NCBI GenBank assembly: GCA_963849105.1
Contig: CAWKGD010000006.1
Span: forward strand, 372,001 to 436,000
Direction of reading: 5' to 3'
DNA from: CAVRXQ01 sp963849105
Lineage (GTDB): Bacteria; Actinomycetota; Acidimicrobiia; Acidimicrobiales; Bog-793
Length of the DNA: 64,000 nucleotides
Shown: positions 7,143 to 17,641 of the stretch, piece after piece
How positions within the stretch are numbered: position 1 is the stretch's first letter
Layout: every line of letters begins with the position of its first letter
The notes under the pieces: generated by a model
The model's input: only the letters and a program-made list of their open reading frames with translations
Told to the model about the DNA's origin: nothing
Databases searched by the model: none
Made by a program: the position numbers and the translations under genes

Positions 7143-8819
7143 GTGTACTCGTCTCCGGCTGGTTTTGGACGACGGGCGCGGCCATGCGTCGTGCGCTGCA
7201 TCGGGATCGCCTCCGCCGTGGTCGCCGTTGTCCTCGCGGCCTGCTTTCCAGCAGCAACCGTTGCGGCGAGCTCGACGACGCTCAGCTTCTCGCCGAACAA
7301 GGGTGCTCCAGGCACGAGGATCACGGCGACCGCGTCGAGCTCGGTCTTCTGTGTCAGCGACGTCACGCTGACGAGCGTGGCAGGTGGCGCGCCGGTATCG
7401 GCGACGATCGTGTCGAACAACGGCACGAACGTCGTGTTCGAAGTACCAGCCCTGTCCGCGGGAAACGCGAACGTCGATATGTCGGACGGGACGAACTCGG
7501 CGAGTTGCGCGTTCAGCGGGGTTCTGCAGGTGGTCAACGCGCTGAGAGTCACGTCGACGTCGCTGCCTGCCGCTGGTTACGGGATTCAGTATTCGGCGCG
7601 GATCACGGCGGCTGGAGGTGTCGGTCCGTATTCGTGGTCGGTTATCGCGGGCGCGCCACCGGCTGGCGTGACTCTCGCGTCGAACGGCGTGTTCCAAGGC
7701 TCCCCGCAATCGAGCGCTCCGGCGACTCTCACGGCTCAGGTGATGGACAAATACGGAGCGACGGCGTCGGCGACCTTCACGATCACGATCGAGGCACCGC
7801 CAACGATCACCGTCTCATCGCTGCCGGACGGAACCGTCGGTTTCGACTACTCGGCGAAGCTCGCAGCCACAGGAGGTGTTGCGCCGTACTCGTGGAGCGT
7901 CGGACCGTCGGGCGGCCTTCCGGGAGGACTCGTTGTGAGCTCGGCGGGCGTTCTCTCGGGACGTCCGGGGACCCCCGGAACCTCGATGCTCAACCTCCAA
8001 GCCACGGACGCGGCGGGGGTGACGGCGTCGGCGACCGTGCCGATAACGATCGAGCCGATCCCGGAGGAATACGCGATCGCGATCGCGGACGGTGTGGTCC
8101 CGGTCGGAAACCCGCCACTCGGCGATCCGTTGCTGCATGTCCGGTCACCGCAAGGCGGCGTCGTTGCGCTTGCGGCCGGACCAGGCGGAAAGGGCTTCTG
8201 GGCGCTCACCCGCATGGGGCGTGTGCGCGGGGTCGGGGGACTGCGATCGTTCGGTTCGCTCCCGAGACTCCGCCGCGGTGTCCGCCCGGTCGCGCTCGCG
8301 GCAGACCCCACGGCGACCGGGTACTGGGTGCTGACGAACGAAGGTCAGGTCTTCGCGTTCGGACACGCCCGCCGGTATCCAATCGAGAGCCGTCACGCGA
8401 GCGAGCCGAGGTCTGCCAAGGCGGTCGGTTTCGCCGCGGCATCGGAGGGGGGCGGCTATTGGATCCTGTGGTCCGATGGTGAGGTCGACGCGTACGGAGA
8501 CGCGCCGGTCTTCGGGTCCGTGGGCCCTGCCGGCCACCGCTTCACAGCGATTGCTGCGACTGCGGACGGACCCGGCTACTGGGTCGTGGCGGCGAGCGGA
8601 CGGGTGTTCCCTTTCGGCGCGGCATGGGGCGAGCCGCCGACCGGCGGGAGCGTGATCCACGGCGAAGTCGTCGCCATCGCCGGCGCGCCCGACGGCGCCG
8701 GGTACTGGTTGCTCGGGAAAGACGGCGCGATCCGCGCGTTCGGTTCGGCGCGTCTCGCGGAGAATCTCCCGAACCCGCTCGGCCTCGGCCGCGCCGTCTC
8801 GATCACGTCGGCTACCTAG
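7143..8819 (+). CDS. Secreted protein with Ig-like domains and a C-terminal beta-propeller-type repeat region
   Basis: A 558-residue exported protein. The signal peptide is in residues 18-42 (hydrophobic, ending TVAA). An IPT/TIG-like domain follows (LSFSPNKGAPGTRIT). Then come two He_PIG-type Ig repeats, each with the GGVGPYSW or GGVAPYSW turn and a downstream GVFQGSP or GVLSGRP. From about residue 330 there are six or so blades of the kind GYWVLTNEGQVFAFGHA, GYWILWSDGEVDAYGDA and GYWLLGKDGAIRAFG, repeats common in acidimicrobial secreted proteins. There is no cell-wall anchor. Role unknown; surface binding is a guess. The GTG start has no clear ribosome binding site. Confidence 0.75.
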   Translation: MYSSPAGFGRRARPCVVRCIGIASAVVAVVLAACFPAATVAASSTTLSFSPNKGAPGTRITATASSSVFCVSDVTLTSVAGGAPVSATIVSNNGTNVVFEVPALSAGNANVDMSDGTNSASCAFSGVLQVVNALRVTSTSLPAAGYGIQYSARITAAGGVGPYSWSVIAGAPPAGVTLASNGVFQGSPQSSAPATLTAQVMDKYGATASATFTITIEAPPTITVSSLPDGTVGFDYSAKLAATGGVAPYSWSVGPSGGLPGGLVVSSAGVLSGRPGTPGTSMLNLQATDAAGVTASATVPITIEPIPEEYAIAIADGVVPVGNPPLGDPLLHVRSPQGGVVALAAGPGGKGFWALTRMGRVRGVGGLRSFGSLPRLRRGVRPVALAADPTATGYWVLTNEGQVFAFGHARRYPIESRHASEPRSAKAVGFAAASEGGGYWILWSDGEVDAYGDAPVFGSVGPAGHRFTAIAATADGPGYWVVAASGRVFPFGAAWGEPPTGGSVIHGEVVAIAGAPDGAGYWLLGKDGAIRAFGSARLAENLPNPLGLGRAVSITSAT

Positions 8820-8871
8820 CTGCGAGCGCGGTCGCCGCGCGAATCTCGCCAACGCCGCGGCGTCTCTCGGT

Positions 8872-9708
8872 TCAGCCCCGGCGCGCTTCCAGGTCGTCAA
8901 GAACGTGGTCCGCGACGTCGAGGTCGCCGCTGCCGACGCCGACGCGGACTCCTGGTCGGTAGGCGCCGTGGAAGTCGGAGCCCCCAGTCGCCACCAGGTG
9001 GTGTGAGCGGGCGAGCTCGGCGAGCTCGACACGAGTCGATGGGTCGTAGCTCGCGTAGTACGCCTCGAGTCCGTCGAGTCCGATCGACGCGAGTTCGCCG
9101 ACAAGTTCGCTGAGGTGCGCGATCGTCGACTGGGTCGTGAGGGGGTGCGCGAGTCCAACCACGCCGCCGTCTTCGTGTGCGGCGCCGGTCACGCGCTGAG
9201 GCGGCAGCGGCGCGCGCGCGACATATGCCGGGCGACCATCGCCGAGCCAGCGATCGAACGCGTCATCGATCGAGCGCGCCGCTCCAAGACGAACGAGGAC
9301 CGCGGCGAAATGCGGACGGCCAACGACCTCGCCCTTAGCTTCGAGCAAAGCGTCGTCGAGCGAAACCGGAAATCCGAGTGCTTGGAGGCGCTCTGCCATC
9401 ACCTGGTTGCGCTCCGCCCGATCTTCTCGCACCCTGCCGAGCAGGGCGCCGAGCGCGGCTGACTGCTCGTCGATGAAGTAACAGAGCAAGTGCAACGGGC
9501 GCCCCTCGTACGTGCACGAGACCTCGCAGCCGGGAACCAAGCGCAATCCGACTTTGTCTGCCCGCGCCCTCGCTCGGGCGAGACCGAAACAGCCGTCATG
9601 GTCGGTGAGTGCGAGCGCGCTGCAGCCAGCATCCTTTGCCAGGTCGACGACGCGTTCTGGCGACGCGCTCCCGTCCGAGCAGGTCGAATGGGTGTGGAGA
9701 TCGATCAT
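8872..9708 (-). CDS. PHP-domain phosphoesterase (Rnm/YciV-like)
   Basis: A 278-residue metal-dependent phosphoesterase. PHP motifs are DLHTHSTCSDG at the start, ALTDHD near residue 36, the H in VGLAHP and GSDFHG near the end. The closest known proteins are 5'-3' exoribonuclease Rnm and 3',5'-nucleoside bisphosphate phosphatase (YciV/TrpH), which trim RNA ends and degrade pAp. Size and motif order fit. It runs divergently from purF, with the start codons about 60 bases apart. Confidence 0.85.
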   Translation of the reverse strand: MIDLHTHSTCSDGSASPERVVDLAKDAGCSALALTDHDGCFGLARARARADKVGLRLVPGCEVSCTYEGRPLHLLCYFIDEQSAALGALLGRVREDRAERNQVMAERLQALGFPVSLDDALLEAKGEVVGRPHFAAVLVRLGAARSIDDAFDRWLGDGRPAYVARAPLPPQRVTGAAHEDGGVVGLAHPLTTQSTIAHLSELVGELASIGLDGLEAYYASYDPSTRVELAELARSHHLVATGGSDFHGAYRPGVRVGVGSGDLDVADHVLDDLEARRG

Positions 9709-9768
9709 GCCGGCAGCACGTTACTGACGGGCGACGCCTCCAACGAGGTGATACGCCTCGATGACAGA

Positions 9769-11208
9769 ATGAGCCCGATGCGGGAAGCCTGTGGCGTCTT
9801 CGGCGTCTTCGCGCCGGGGCGCCAAGTGGCTCCGCTCGTCTACGACGGGCTGTTCTCGCTGCAGCACCGCGGCCAAGAGTCCGCCGGCATGGCGGTGAGC
9901 GACGGCGAGACCGTGACCGTCGTCAAGGACATGGGACTCGTCACGTCGGTGTTCTCGGCGCGTGCCATTGCCTCCTTGCAGGGCTCGATTGGTCTTGGCC
10001 ACGTCCGCTATTCGACTATGGGCAAGAGCGACTGGCGCAACGCGCAGCCGATCTTTCGCTCGCTCGGGACGGCGGGTTTCGCGCTCGGACACAACGGCAA
10101 CCTGACCAACGTCGCTGAGCTCGAGGAACAGGCCGGGATGATCCCCGGTCTCGCGCCGTCCGACAGCGACTTGATGAGCGAACTGATCGCTCAGGAATTC
10201 CCCGCAGACGATCCCTTGGAAGAGCCCGGCCGCCTCGAGGACGCGTTGACAAAGGTGCTTCCGCGGCTCGAGGGCGCTTTTTCTATCGGGTGCCTGGATG
10301 TTTCGCGCCTGTACGCGGCGCGAGACCCGAACGGGTTCCGACCCCTGTGCCTTGGCAAGCTCGTCGACGACGCCGGCGCAACGACGGGATGGGTGGTGTC
10401 CTCCGAGAGTCCGGGGCTGGCGACAGTCGGAGCGGTCTTCGAGCGCGAGATCGATCCCGGCGAACTGGTCGTCATCGACGCGGACGGAGTGCGTTCGATC
10501 CGACCTTTCGACGAGCGGCTCGTCGAGCCTCGCCTCTGCGTCTTCGAGTTCGTCTACTTCGCTCGCCCCGACGCGATCCTCCACGGCAAGGAGGTGCATT
10601 CGGCGCGCCGGCGGATGGGCGAGCAGCTTTTCCTCGAAGCCCCGGCTGAAGTCGATGTCGTGATCGGTGTTCCCGATTCGGGTGTGCCGGCCGCTGAAGG
10701 CTTTGCTCGACGCAGCGGCATTCCCTTTGGCCACGGGCTCGTGAAGAACAGGTACATCGGCCGCACCTTCATTACCCCGACGGCAGCCGCTCGGGAAGAC
10801 GCGGTGCGGCGCAAGCTCAATCCATTGCGCGAGAGCGTCGAAGGCAAGCGACTCGTCGTCATCGACGACTCGATCGTGCGCGGCACGACGACTCGCCAAA
10901 TTGTGACAATTCTGCGTTCGGCGGGAGCGCGCGAGGTGCACCTCCGCATTTCGTCGCCGCCGTTTCGGTGGCCGTGTTTTTACGGGATCGATACCCCGCG
11001 GCGTGAAGAGCTGCTTGCGGCGATGTTCGGTACTGAGGGCATCGCCGGTCATCTCGGCGCAGACTCGGTTGCCTACCTGTCGCTCGAGGGAATGTTCTCG
11101 GCGATCGGGGTTTCGGGCGACGAGTTGTGTTCCGCGTGCCTGACCGGCGAGTACCCGACGTCGGTCCCACTGAAGGCAAGCGCGCGCGTACCCGTGGGAT
11201 CGCGCTGA
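9769..11208 (+). CDS. purF: Amidophosphoribosyltransferase
   Basis: A 479-residue enzyme for the first step of purine synthesis (PRPP plus glutamine to phosphoribosylamine). A short propeptide (MSPMREA) precedes the catalytic Cys of CGVFGVF. The glutaminase domain includes LQHRGQESAGMA and GLGHVRYST. The PRPP loop is VIDDSIVRGTTT. Cysteines in PRLCVFEFVYFARPD, RWPCFYG and ELCSACLTGEYP match the four ligands of the oxygen-sensitive [4Fe-4S] cluster of the Bacillus-type enzyme. GTG 9748 is an alternative start. purM and purL are not adjacent. Confidence 0.95.
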   Translation: MSPMREACGVFGVFAPGRQVAPLVYDGLFSLQHRGQESAGMAVSDGETVTVVKDMGLVTSVFSARAIASLQGSIGLGHVRYSTMGKSDWRNAQPIFRSLGTAGFALGHNGNLTNVAELEEQAGMIPGLAPSDSDLMSELIAQEFPADDPLEEPGRLEDALTKVLPRLEGAFSIGCLDVSRLYAARDPNGFRPLCLGKLVDDAGATTGWVVSSESPGLATVGAVFEREIDPGELVVIDADGVRSIRPFDERLVEPRLCVFEFVYFARPDAILHGKEVHSARRRMGEQLFLEAPAEVDVVIGVPDSGVPAAEGFARRSGIPFGHGLVKNRYIGRTFITPTAAAREDAVRRKLNPLRESVEGKRLVVIDDSIVRGTTTRQIVTILRSAGAREVHLRISSPPFRWPCFYGIDTPRREELLAAMFGTEGIAGHLGADSVAYLSLEGMFSAIGVSGDELCSACLTGEYPTSVPLKASARVPVGSR

Positions 11209-11240
11209 CCAGTCCACTCACAATCCAAGAAGGAGCCCCA

Positions 11241-11525
11241 ATGGCATCGGGACGCCGGCCTGTGCATCTCGCAAGCCGTCACCGCGACACTTTGGAGAGC
11301 ATCTTTCGACATCCGCTCGGCCACAACATCGAGTGGGAGCCCGTTCTCTCGCTGCTCGAAGCCATCGGGACGGTTGAACAGCGGCCCGACGGGAAGATCG
11401 TTGTCACGCTCGAACCCGAAATCGAAGTCTTCGAACGACCCCGAGGTAAGGATGTGGACGCGCAGGAAGTGGTCGACCTTCGAAGGATGCTGAACAACGC
11501 CGGATATGGACCTATCGACGAGTAG
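11241..11525 (+). CDS. Conserved hypothetical protein
   Basis: A 94-residue protein of unknown function, with a very strong ribosome binding site (AAGAAGGAGCC) before ATG 11241. The sequence has two parts: RHRDTLESIFRHPLGHNIEW followed by LLEAIGTVEQRPDGKIVVTL, then a tail ending VVDLRRMLNNAGY. The first part resembles the HicA-like double-stranded RNA-binding fold seen in many short actinobacterial proteins, but the catalytic histidine context is not clear and there is no partner antitoxin gene. It sits 32 bases after purF and may be read with it. Confidence 0.7.
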   Translation: MASGRRPVHLASRHRDTLESIFRHPLGHNIEWEPVLSLLEAIGTVEQRPDGKIVVTLEPEIEVFERPRGKDVDAQEVVDLRRMLNNAGYGPIDE

Positions 11526-11555
11526 CACCTGCTGAGCGAGCGCAAGCCGGCGAGC

Positions 11556-12569
11556 TCAACGCCATGCCGTTGCGCCCGCGGCGTCGTGTTCCACCATGTC
11601 CGCCAGCGTCGCCACAACCGATGGGTTCGACGTGAGGATCCCGAGCTCTCGGTTGTAGAGAAGCGAGGCCACAGAGAAGTTCTCCGAGCCGACGAAAACA
11701 CGCTCGTCGGCATGGCCCGGGTCAACGTCGACCACCTTCGCGTGGATGTAGAGAGCGCCGTACGAGTCGGGGTAGGTGCGAATGTCGACGCCCGCCCCCG
11801 TGAGTTCTGAGAAGGCTGCGTTCCACTCCGAATCCGCCGTCATCACGACGGTCACCTTCACTCCTCGGCGCGCCGTTGCTTCGAGGGCGGCCTCGACGTA
11901 CGGCTCGTCCATCTCCTCGTTCTCGATCCAGATCGAGTGGCGTGCGGACGAGATGAGGTTGACGAGCGCGTTCTCGCTCCCCGGGCTCCACAACAGGTCA
12001 CCGCTCGGGATGGACGCGTAGCCTCCGCCGTTCCAGTCCCGGTTGAAGGTGCGGGTGATAGCGAGCACGTCGCCGGGCTGCGTATCGATCACGACGACGT
12101 CGCGGGTGGTTGAGTAGTACTCGGCGGTAAAATTCATCGTCATCACGAGTGCCGTCGCCCCGTCGATCGCCGCCGCCTTCTCGTGGGTGATGTCGAACCT
12201 CGAAGACGCCCAGTGCACGTGGACGCCGTGGCTCGTGAAGTACGAGTAGGCCGGTTCGTTCTCGGACTGGGTGTAGTGCGCGTTCAGGATCACCCGCACG
12301 TCGACGCCGCGGTGCGCGTCATGGGCGAGGATCGCCTCGATCACTGGGTCCGAGAGTTCGTACATCTCGAGGTCCACGCTCTTGTTGGCGGAGCTCAAAA
12401 GCTTGTCGATCCGAGACATCCCAGCCTCGGGTTCCTCGAGGATCCGGAGTGGTGCCGCTGCTGGTGCGTGAGGCGCGCCGGCGGCCGACGTATCGACGGC
12501 CGCCGAGACGAGCGCGCCGATAAAGATCCCCGCGGTGATGGCAACGAGGACGCGGATGGGTTTGTTCAC
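11556..12569 (-). CDS. Secreted phospholipase D-like (HKD) protein
   Basis: A 337-residue protein with two PLD half-domains. The first HxK site is THEKAAAID followed by MTMNFT, the second IHAKVVDVD followed by VGSENFS, so both histidine-lysine pairs are present. An N-terminal hydrophobic segment (VLVAITAGIFIGALVSAAV) after NKPIR indicates export. I chose GTG 12569 because AGGAGG lies 12 bases upstream. Family members cleave phosphodiesters in phospholipids or DNA, or act as cardiolipin synthases; an extracellular nuclease or lipase is possible and the substrate is unknown. Confidence 0.82.
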   Translation of the reverse strand: MNKPIRVLVAITAGIFIGALVSAAVDTSAAGAPHAPAAAPLRILEEPEAGMSRIDKLLSSANKSVDLEMYELSDPVIEAILAHDAHRGVDVRVILNAHYTQSENEPAYSYFTSHGVHVHWASSRFDITHEKAAAIDGATALVMTMNFTAEYYSTTRDVVVIDTQPGDVLAITRTFNRDWNGGGYASIPSGDLLWSPGSENALVNLISSARHSIWIENEEMDEPYVEAALEATARRGVKVTVVMTADSEWNAAFSELTGAGVDIRTYPDSYGALYIHAKVVDVDPGHADERVFVGSENFSVASLLYNRELGILTSNPSVVATLADMVEHDAAGATAWR

Positions 12570-12658
12570 CGACGAGCGTTCCCTCCTGCCATTCTCCTGC
12601 TGAGCTGCTCGGGCGGGGAGTCGAAGGGCTCTGTCTCTGGTCCGGTAGGTCTGTCTCG

Positions 12659-12731
12659 TGGTCGGGACCGGCGTCGATCCGGTGACCTCGCGCTTTTCAG
12701 GCGCGCGCTCTGCCAACTGAGCTACCCGACC
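12659..12731 (-). tRNA. tRNA-Phe (GAA)
   Basis: 73 bases on the minus strand from 12731 to 12659. Acceptor GGTCGGG/CCCGACC, D arm GCTC/GAGC, anticodon stem CGCGC/GCGCG with loop CTGAAAA (anticodon GAA), T stem ACCGG/CCGGT. CCA is not encoded. The T loop reads ATCGACG, with A at position 54 where T is nearly universal. Confidence 0.92.
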
Positions 12732-12813
12732 GCGCCGACATCGCCGGCGCCGCCAGTCCCTCTGACATCCGATCGCTGCTTGTCCGCGTCGGATCTCGAA
12801 CGAGACCGGTTCG

Positions 12814-12888
12814 CGGACCTGACGGGATTTGAACCCGCGACCTCCGGCTTGACAGGCCGGCGTGCACTCCGAGCTGCACCACAGGTCC
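12814..12888 (-). tRNA. tRNA-Asp (GTC)
   Basis: 75 bases on the minus strand from 12888 to 12814. Acceptor GGACCTG/CAGGTCC, D arm GTGC/GCAC, anticodon loop CTGTCAA (GTC), T arm GCGGG with loop TTCAAAT, discriminator G as expected for Asp. CCA is not encoded. It lies 82 bases upstream of tRNA-Phe on the same strand and is probably cotranscribed. Confidence 0.95.
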
Positions 12889-13006
12889 CCGCGCGTCCGC
12901 CGATCACGCCTCGCCGAGTGGTTCGACGAGCCGCGATTGACGACGCCTGATCCTACGTGACGTTGTGCGGTTGCTCGCCTGTCGAGGAAGCCGCCGACTC
13001 CCAGGT

Positions 13007-13028
13007 AGCCGCCCATGCCCAGGCGGCT
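13007..13028 (+). promoter_or_regulatory. 7-bp hairpin in the ABC-F leader
   Basis: AGCCGCC at 13007-13013 and GGCGGCT at 13022-13028 can pair around an 8-base loop, ending 35 bases before the ABC-F start codon. Antibiotic-linked ABC-F genes often have attenuator leaders, but there is no uridine run here. Confidence 0.3.
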
Positions 13029-13063
13029 CGGACAGCGCCGCAAATCGGGGACACTGTTCGCGC

Positions 13064-14683
<1,620 letters not shown>

Positions 14684-15124
14684 CCCGCCGATACCTTGCG
14701 ACACGGCTCGGAGGCAAACCCGCGTAGGGGTCAGGCGCACTCGGGATAAACCTGACGCACTCAGCGAACGACACCGTGCTGCATCGCCGGCGGCGTCAAG
14801 GGGGTGGTGGTGGTTGGAGCCCGCCCCTGTCCATCGACCCCAGGAGCTATCGCAGAACCGTTTCGTCAAGTCTGTCGAACCCTGTGACATCGGGACGGAG
14901 GTGACACAAGCCCAGCTGAGGGCTTGCGACCTTCGTTCGGGGACTACCACTACCGCGATGGCGCGGGCTGACACCCTTGCCACGGCCCGGCCGATGTTGG
15001 ACAACTAAAGCGATGGGCTGCGCACTGGGCGGAACCGAGCCCACGATCGACCCCTTGCCCGTCGACTTACCGACCAACGCGCCGAGCCCTCCCAGGCCGG
15101 CGGGCGCGACCGAGGGACGCTGAG
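14684..15124. other. 440-base gap without a recognised gene
   Basis: Open frames here (for example 14814-15008, plus) lack family features and a convincing start. The text contains several G-rich and GGTGGT runs. GAGGGA at 15112-15117 is the likely ribosome binding site of the permease. No ATPase partner for the permease is present. Confidence 0.5.
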
Positions 15125-17641
15125 GTGCGGGGGGCGGCGCGGCTCTCCTGGTGGCGGTTCCGCTCCACGTTCGCTCACCGTTGGCGCGGGTACCTCGTGG
15201 TCATCCTGGTCGTAGGCATCCTGGGTGGAGTGGCCATGGGGGCGGTGGCCGGCGCTCGGCGCACCCAGGGTGCCTTTCCCGTCTACCTGGCCAGCACCAA
15301 CCCCTCAGACGTGCAGGTCTTCGACGAGTACATCTCGATCACAGGTACGGGGTACTCGGCGCGAGTCGACCGCGCCATCGCTCGGCTGCCGTACGTCGAG
15401 CGAGCCACCTACGTGATCGGGTTCGATCCCACTCTCACCCAGAGGACCAAAATGCCCATGGACGCCGTCGCGGGCGAGACCCCGCCCGCCTTCGAGGGCA
15501 GCCTCAACGGTGAGTACACGACCGTCGATCGTGCGACCGTCGTCCAGGGTCGGATGTTCGACCCGAACGCCCAAAACCAATTCGTGATGTCGGCGAGTGG
15601 CGCCGCCGAGTACGGACTTCACGTCGGTTCGACCCTCGCCATAGGCGTCTACTCCGACGCCCAGGTGAGCTCGGCCGTAGCCACCGGGGTATTCCCCGAC
15701 CGACCCCACGTGTCGATCAGCTTGAAGCTGGTCGGCATCGTCGAGTCGAGCTCCCAGGTCGTGGAGGACGACGACGCTGCCCTCGGGTCGCAGTTTGCCG
15801 TCCTCACCCCAGCCCTGACACGGCGGCTGACGCCGTGCTGTGCCGGCTACTCCTACGTCGCCTTGAAGCTAGACGGTGGCACCCGGCACACGGACAGCGT
15901 CTTTCGGGCGATCGAGCGGCTCGTGCCGGCGATCGGCTCCGTCGGCGGAGGCCAGACCTACGCCTCCACCGTGGCCCTGGTGGAGCGGTCCATCCGGCCT
16001 GAATCGATCGCCTTCGGGGCATTCGGTCTCATCGCCGCCCTGGCCGCCCTCTTGATCGGCGGTCAGGTCGTCGGCCGCCTGGTGCGCGCCAACGCGGACG
16101 ACGGTGAGGTGCTCCGAGCGCTCGGGGCCGGGCCCGTCATGACGACGGCCGATGGGCTAGTCGGCGTCCTCGGCGCGGTCGTGCTCGGGGCCGGCCTGGC
16201 GGTCGTCGTGGCCATTGGCCTTTCCCCTTTGGCCCCCTTCGGCGCCGTGCGACCCCTCTACCCGGACCTCGGTGTCGCCTTCGACCGGACCGTCCTCGGC
16301 CTCGGGTTCGCAGTCCTGGTTGTGGTGCTGGGCGTGGCATCGGTCCTCCTGGCGTACCGGGCCGCCCCGCACCGTGGCGACCTGGCGAGACGTGGACGCG
16401 CCGAGCGAGCTCCGACCCTGTCGCGCGTCGCAGCAGCGTCCGGCTTGGGACCCTCGGCCACAACCGGCATCCGCTCGGCGCTCGGCTCAGGTGCCGGACG
16501 CGACGTGGCGGCAGCGCGCTCGGCCATCCTCGGCTCGGTTCTTGCCGTCGTCGTCGTCGTGACCTCGATCATCTTCGGCGCCAGCCTCACCGCCCTGGTC
16601 TCCCATCCCCCGCGCTACGGGTGGAACTGGAATTACGTGCTGTTGTCCGGCTTCTCCGGGGCCGAGGACCTGCCCGCCGCGCAGACCGCCAACTTGCTCG
16701 ACCACGACCCCGACGTGGAGCACTGGGCCGGTGTGTACTTCGAGGACGCGGAGATCGACGGGAAGCAGGTGGCCGTCCTCGCGGTCAGCCCGAACGCAGC
16801 CGTCATCCCGACGCCGCTCACTGGGCACCCACTGCAGTCGGCGGACCAGGTGGTCCTCGGACCTGCGACCTTGGCCGCGCTCCACAAGCAGCTCGGCGAC
16901 ACCGTCGTCGCCGACACCGGAGGGCGTCGGCGGGTACACCTGCGCATCGTAGGGACAGCGACATTGCCGACCATCGGGGGCTCGGGCAGTCCGGATCTCC
17001 AGATGGGCAGCGGCGCCGTCATGGCGTCGACCCTGTTCCCGGCCGGATACCTCAATACGCAGGGGAGCCCGGTGCCGGGTCCGGACGCGTTCCTGATCAC
17101 CATCCGGCCGGGAGTGAGCTCGTCGACGGCGCGGCGTTCGCTCCAACGCGTCGACCAGGTCCTGAACGGATCCCCGGACGGTCCGGTCGGGGGCGTGGTG
17201 TCCGTGCTGCGCCCGGCCGAGATCGCCAACTACGGCGCGGTCGGGTCGACCCCGACCGTGCTCGCCTCCGTCCTGGCCGGAGGAGCGCTCGGGGCCCTCG
17301 GGTTCACCCTCGTCTCGTCGGTCCGGCGCCGTCGCCGGGAGCTCGCCATATTGAAGGCGCTCGGGCTCACAGGCCGCCAGCTGTGGGCCTCAGTGGCGTG
17401 GCAGTCCTCGGTGTCGGTCGCCTTCGGGGTCGCGATCGGCATGCCGAGCGGCATCGCCCTCGGGCGATGGCTCTGGACATTGTTCGCCGACGGAATCTCA
17501 GCCGTGCCCGATCCCACGGTGCCCGCGCTGTCCATGGTCCTCATCGCGCTCGGCGCGTTGTGCTTCGCGAATGTCGTGGCCGCCGTTCCCGGACGCATCG
17601 CGGCCCGCACGCCCACGGCCCTCGTCCTGCACTCGGAATGA
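15125..17641 (+). CDS. FtsX-type ABC transporter permease
   Basis: An 838-residue membrane protein. One helix near residues 20-42 (YLVVILVVGILGGVAMGAVAG) is followed by a large extracytoplasmic domain, then three helices around residues 295-410, another helix near 465-485, a second external domain, and a final FtsX block of three helices (residues 715-838) that ends in TALVLHSE. This is the layout of long actinobacterial MacB/FtsX-like permeases that export lipids or lipoproteins or work mechanically. The ATPase gene expected upstream is absent. Codon choice (GCC, CTG, GTC) and GC content look somewhat different from the T-C-G-rich neighbours, which hints at transfer. Confidence 0.82.
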   Translation: MRGAARLSWWRFRSTFAHRWRGYLVVILVVGILGGVAMGAVAGARRTQGAFPVYLASTNPSDVQVFDEYISITGTGYSARVDRAIARLPYVERATYVIGFDPTLTQRTKMPMDAVAGETPPAFEGSLNGEYTTVDRATVVQGRMFDPNAQNQFVMSASGAAEYGLHVGSTLAIGVYSDAQVSSAVATGVFPDRPHVSISLKLVGIVESSSQVVEDDDAALGSQFAVLTPALTRRLTPCCAGYSYVALKLDGGTRHTDSVFRAIERLVPAIGSVGGGQTYASTVALVERSIRPESIAFGAFGLIAALAALLIGGQVVGRLVRANADDGEVLRALGAGPVMTTADGLVGVLGAVVLGAGLAVVVAIGLSPLAPFGAVRPLYPDLGVAFDRTVLGLGFAVLVVVLGVASVLLAYRAAPHRGDLARRGRAERAPTLSRVAAASGLGPSATTGIRSALGSGAGRDVAAARSAILGSVLAVVVVVTSIIFGASLTALVSHPPRYGWNWNYVLLSGFSGAEDLPAAQTANLLDHDPDVEHWAGVYFEDAEIDGKQVAVLAVSPNAAVIPTPLTGHPLQSADQVVLGPATLAALHKQLGDTVVADTGGRRRVHLRIVGTATLPTIGGSGSPDLQMGSGAVMASTLFPAGYLNTQGSPVPGPDAFLITIRPGVSSSTARRSLQRVDQVLNGSPDGPVGGVVSVLRPAEIANYGAVGSTPTVLASVLAGGALGALGFTLVSSVRRRRRELAILKALGLTGRQLWASVAWQSSVSVAFGVAIGMPSGIALGRWLWTLFADGISAVPDPTVPALSMVLIALGALCFANVVAAVPGRIAARTPTALVLHSE

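Noticed and set aside
14814..15008. Possible small gene in the gap before the FtsX-type permease
   Set aside because: No family features, poor start context and a sequence that looks like random high-GC translation.
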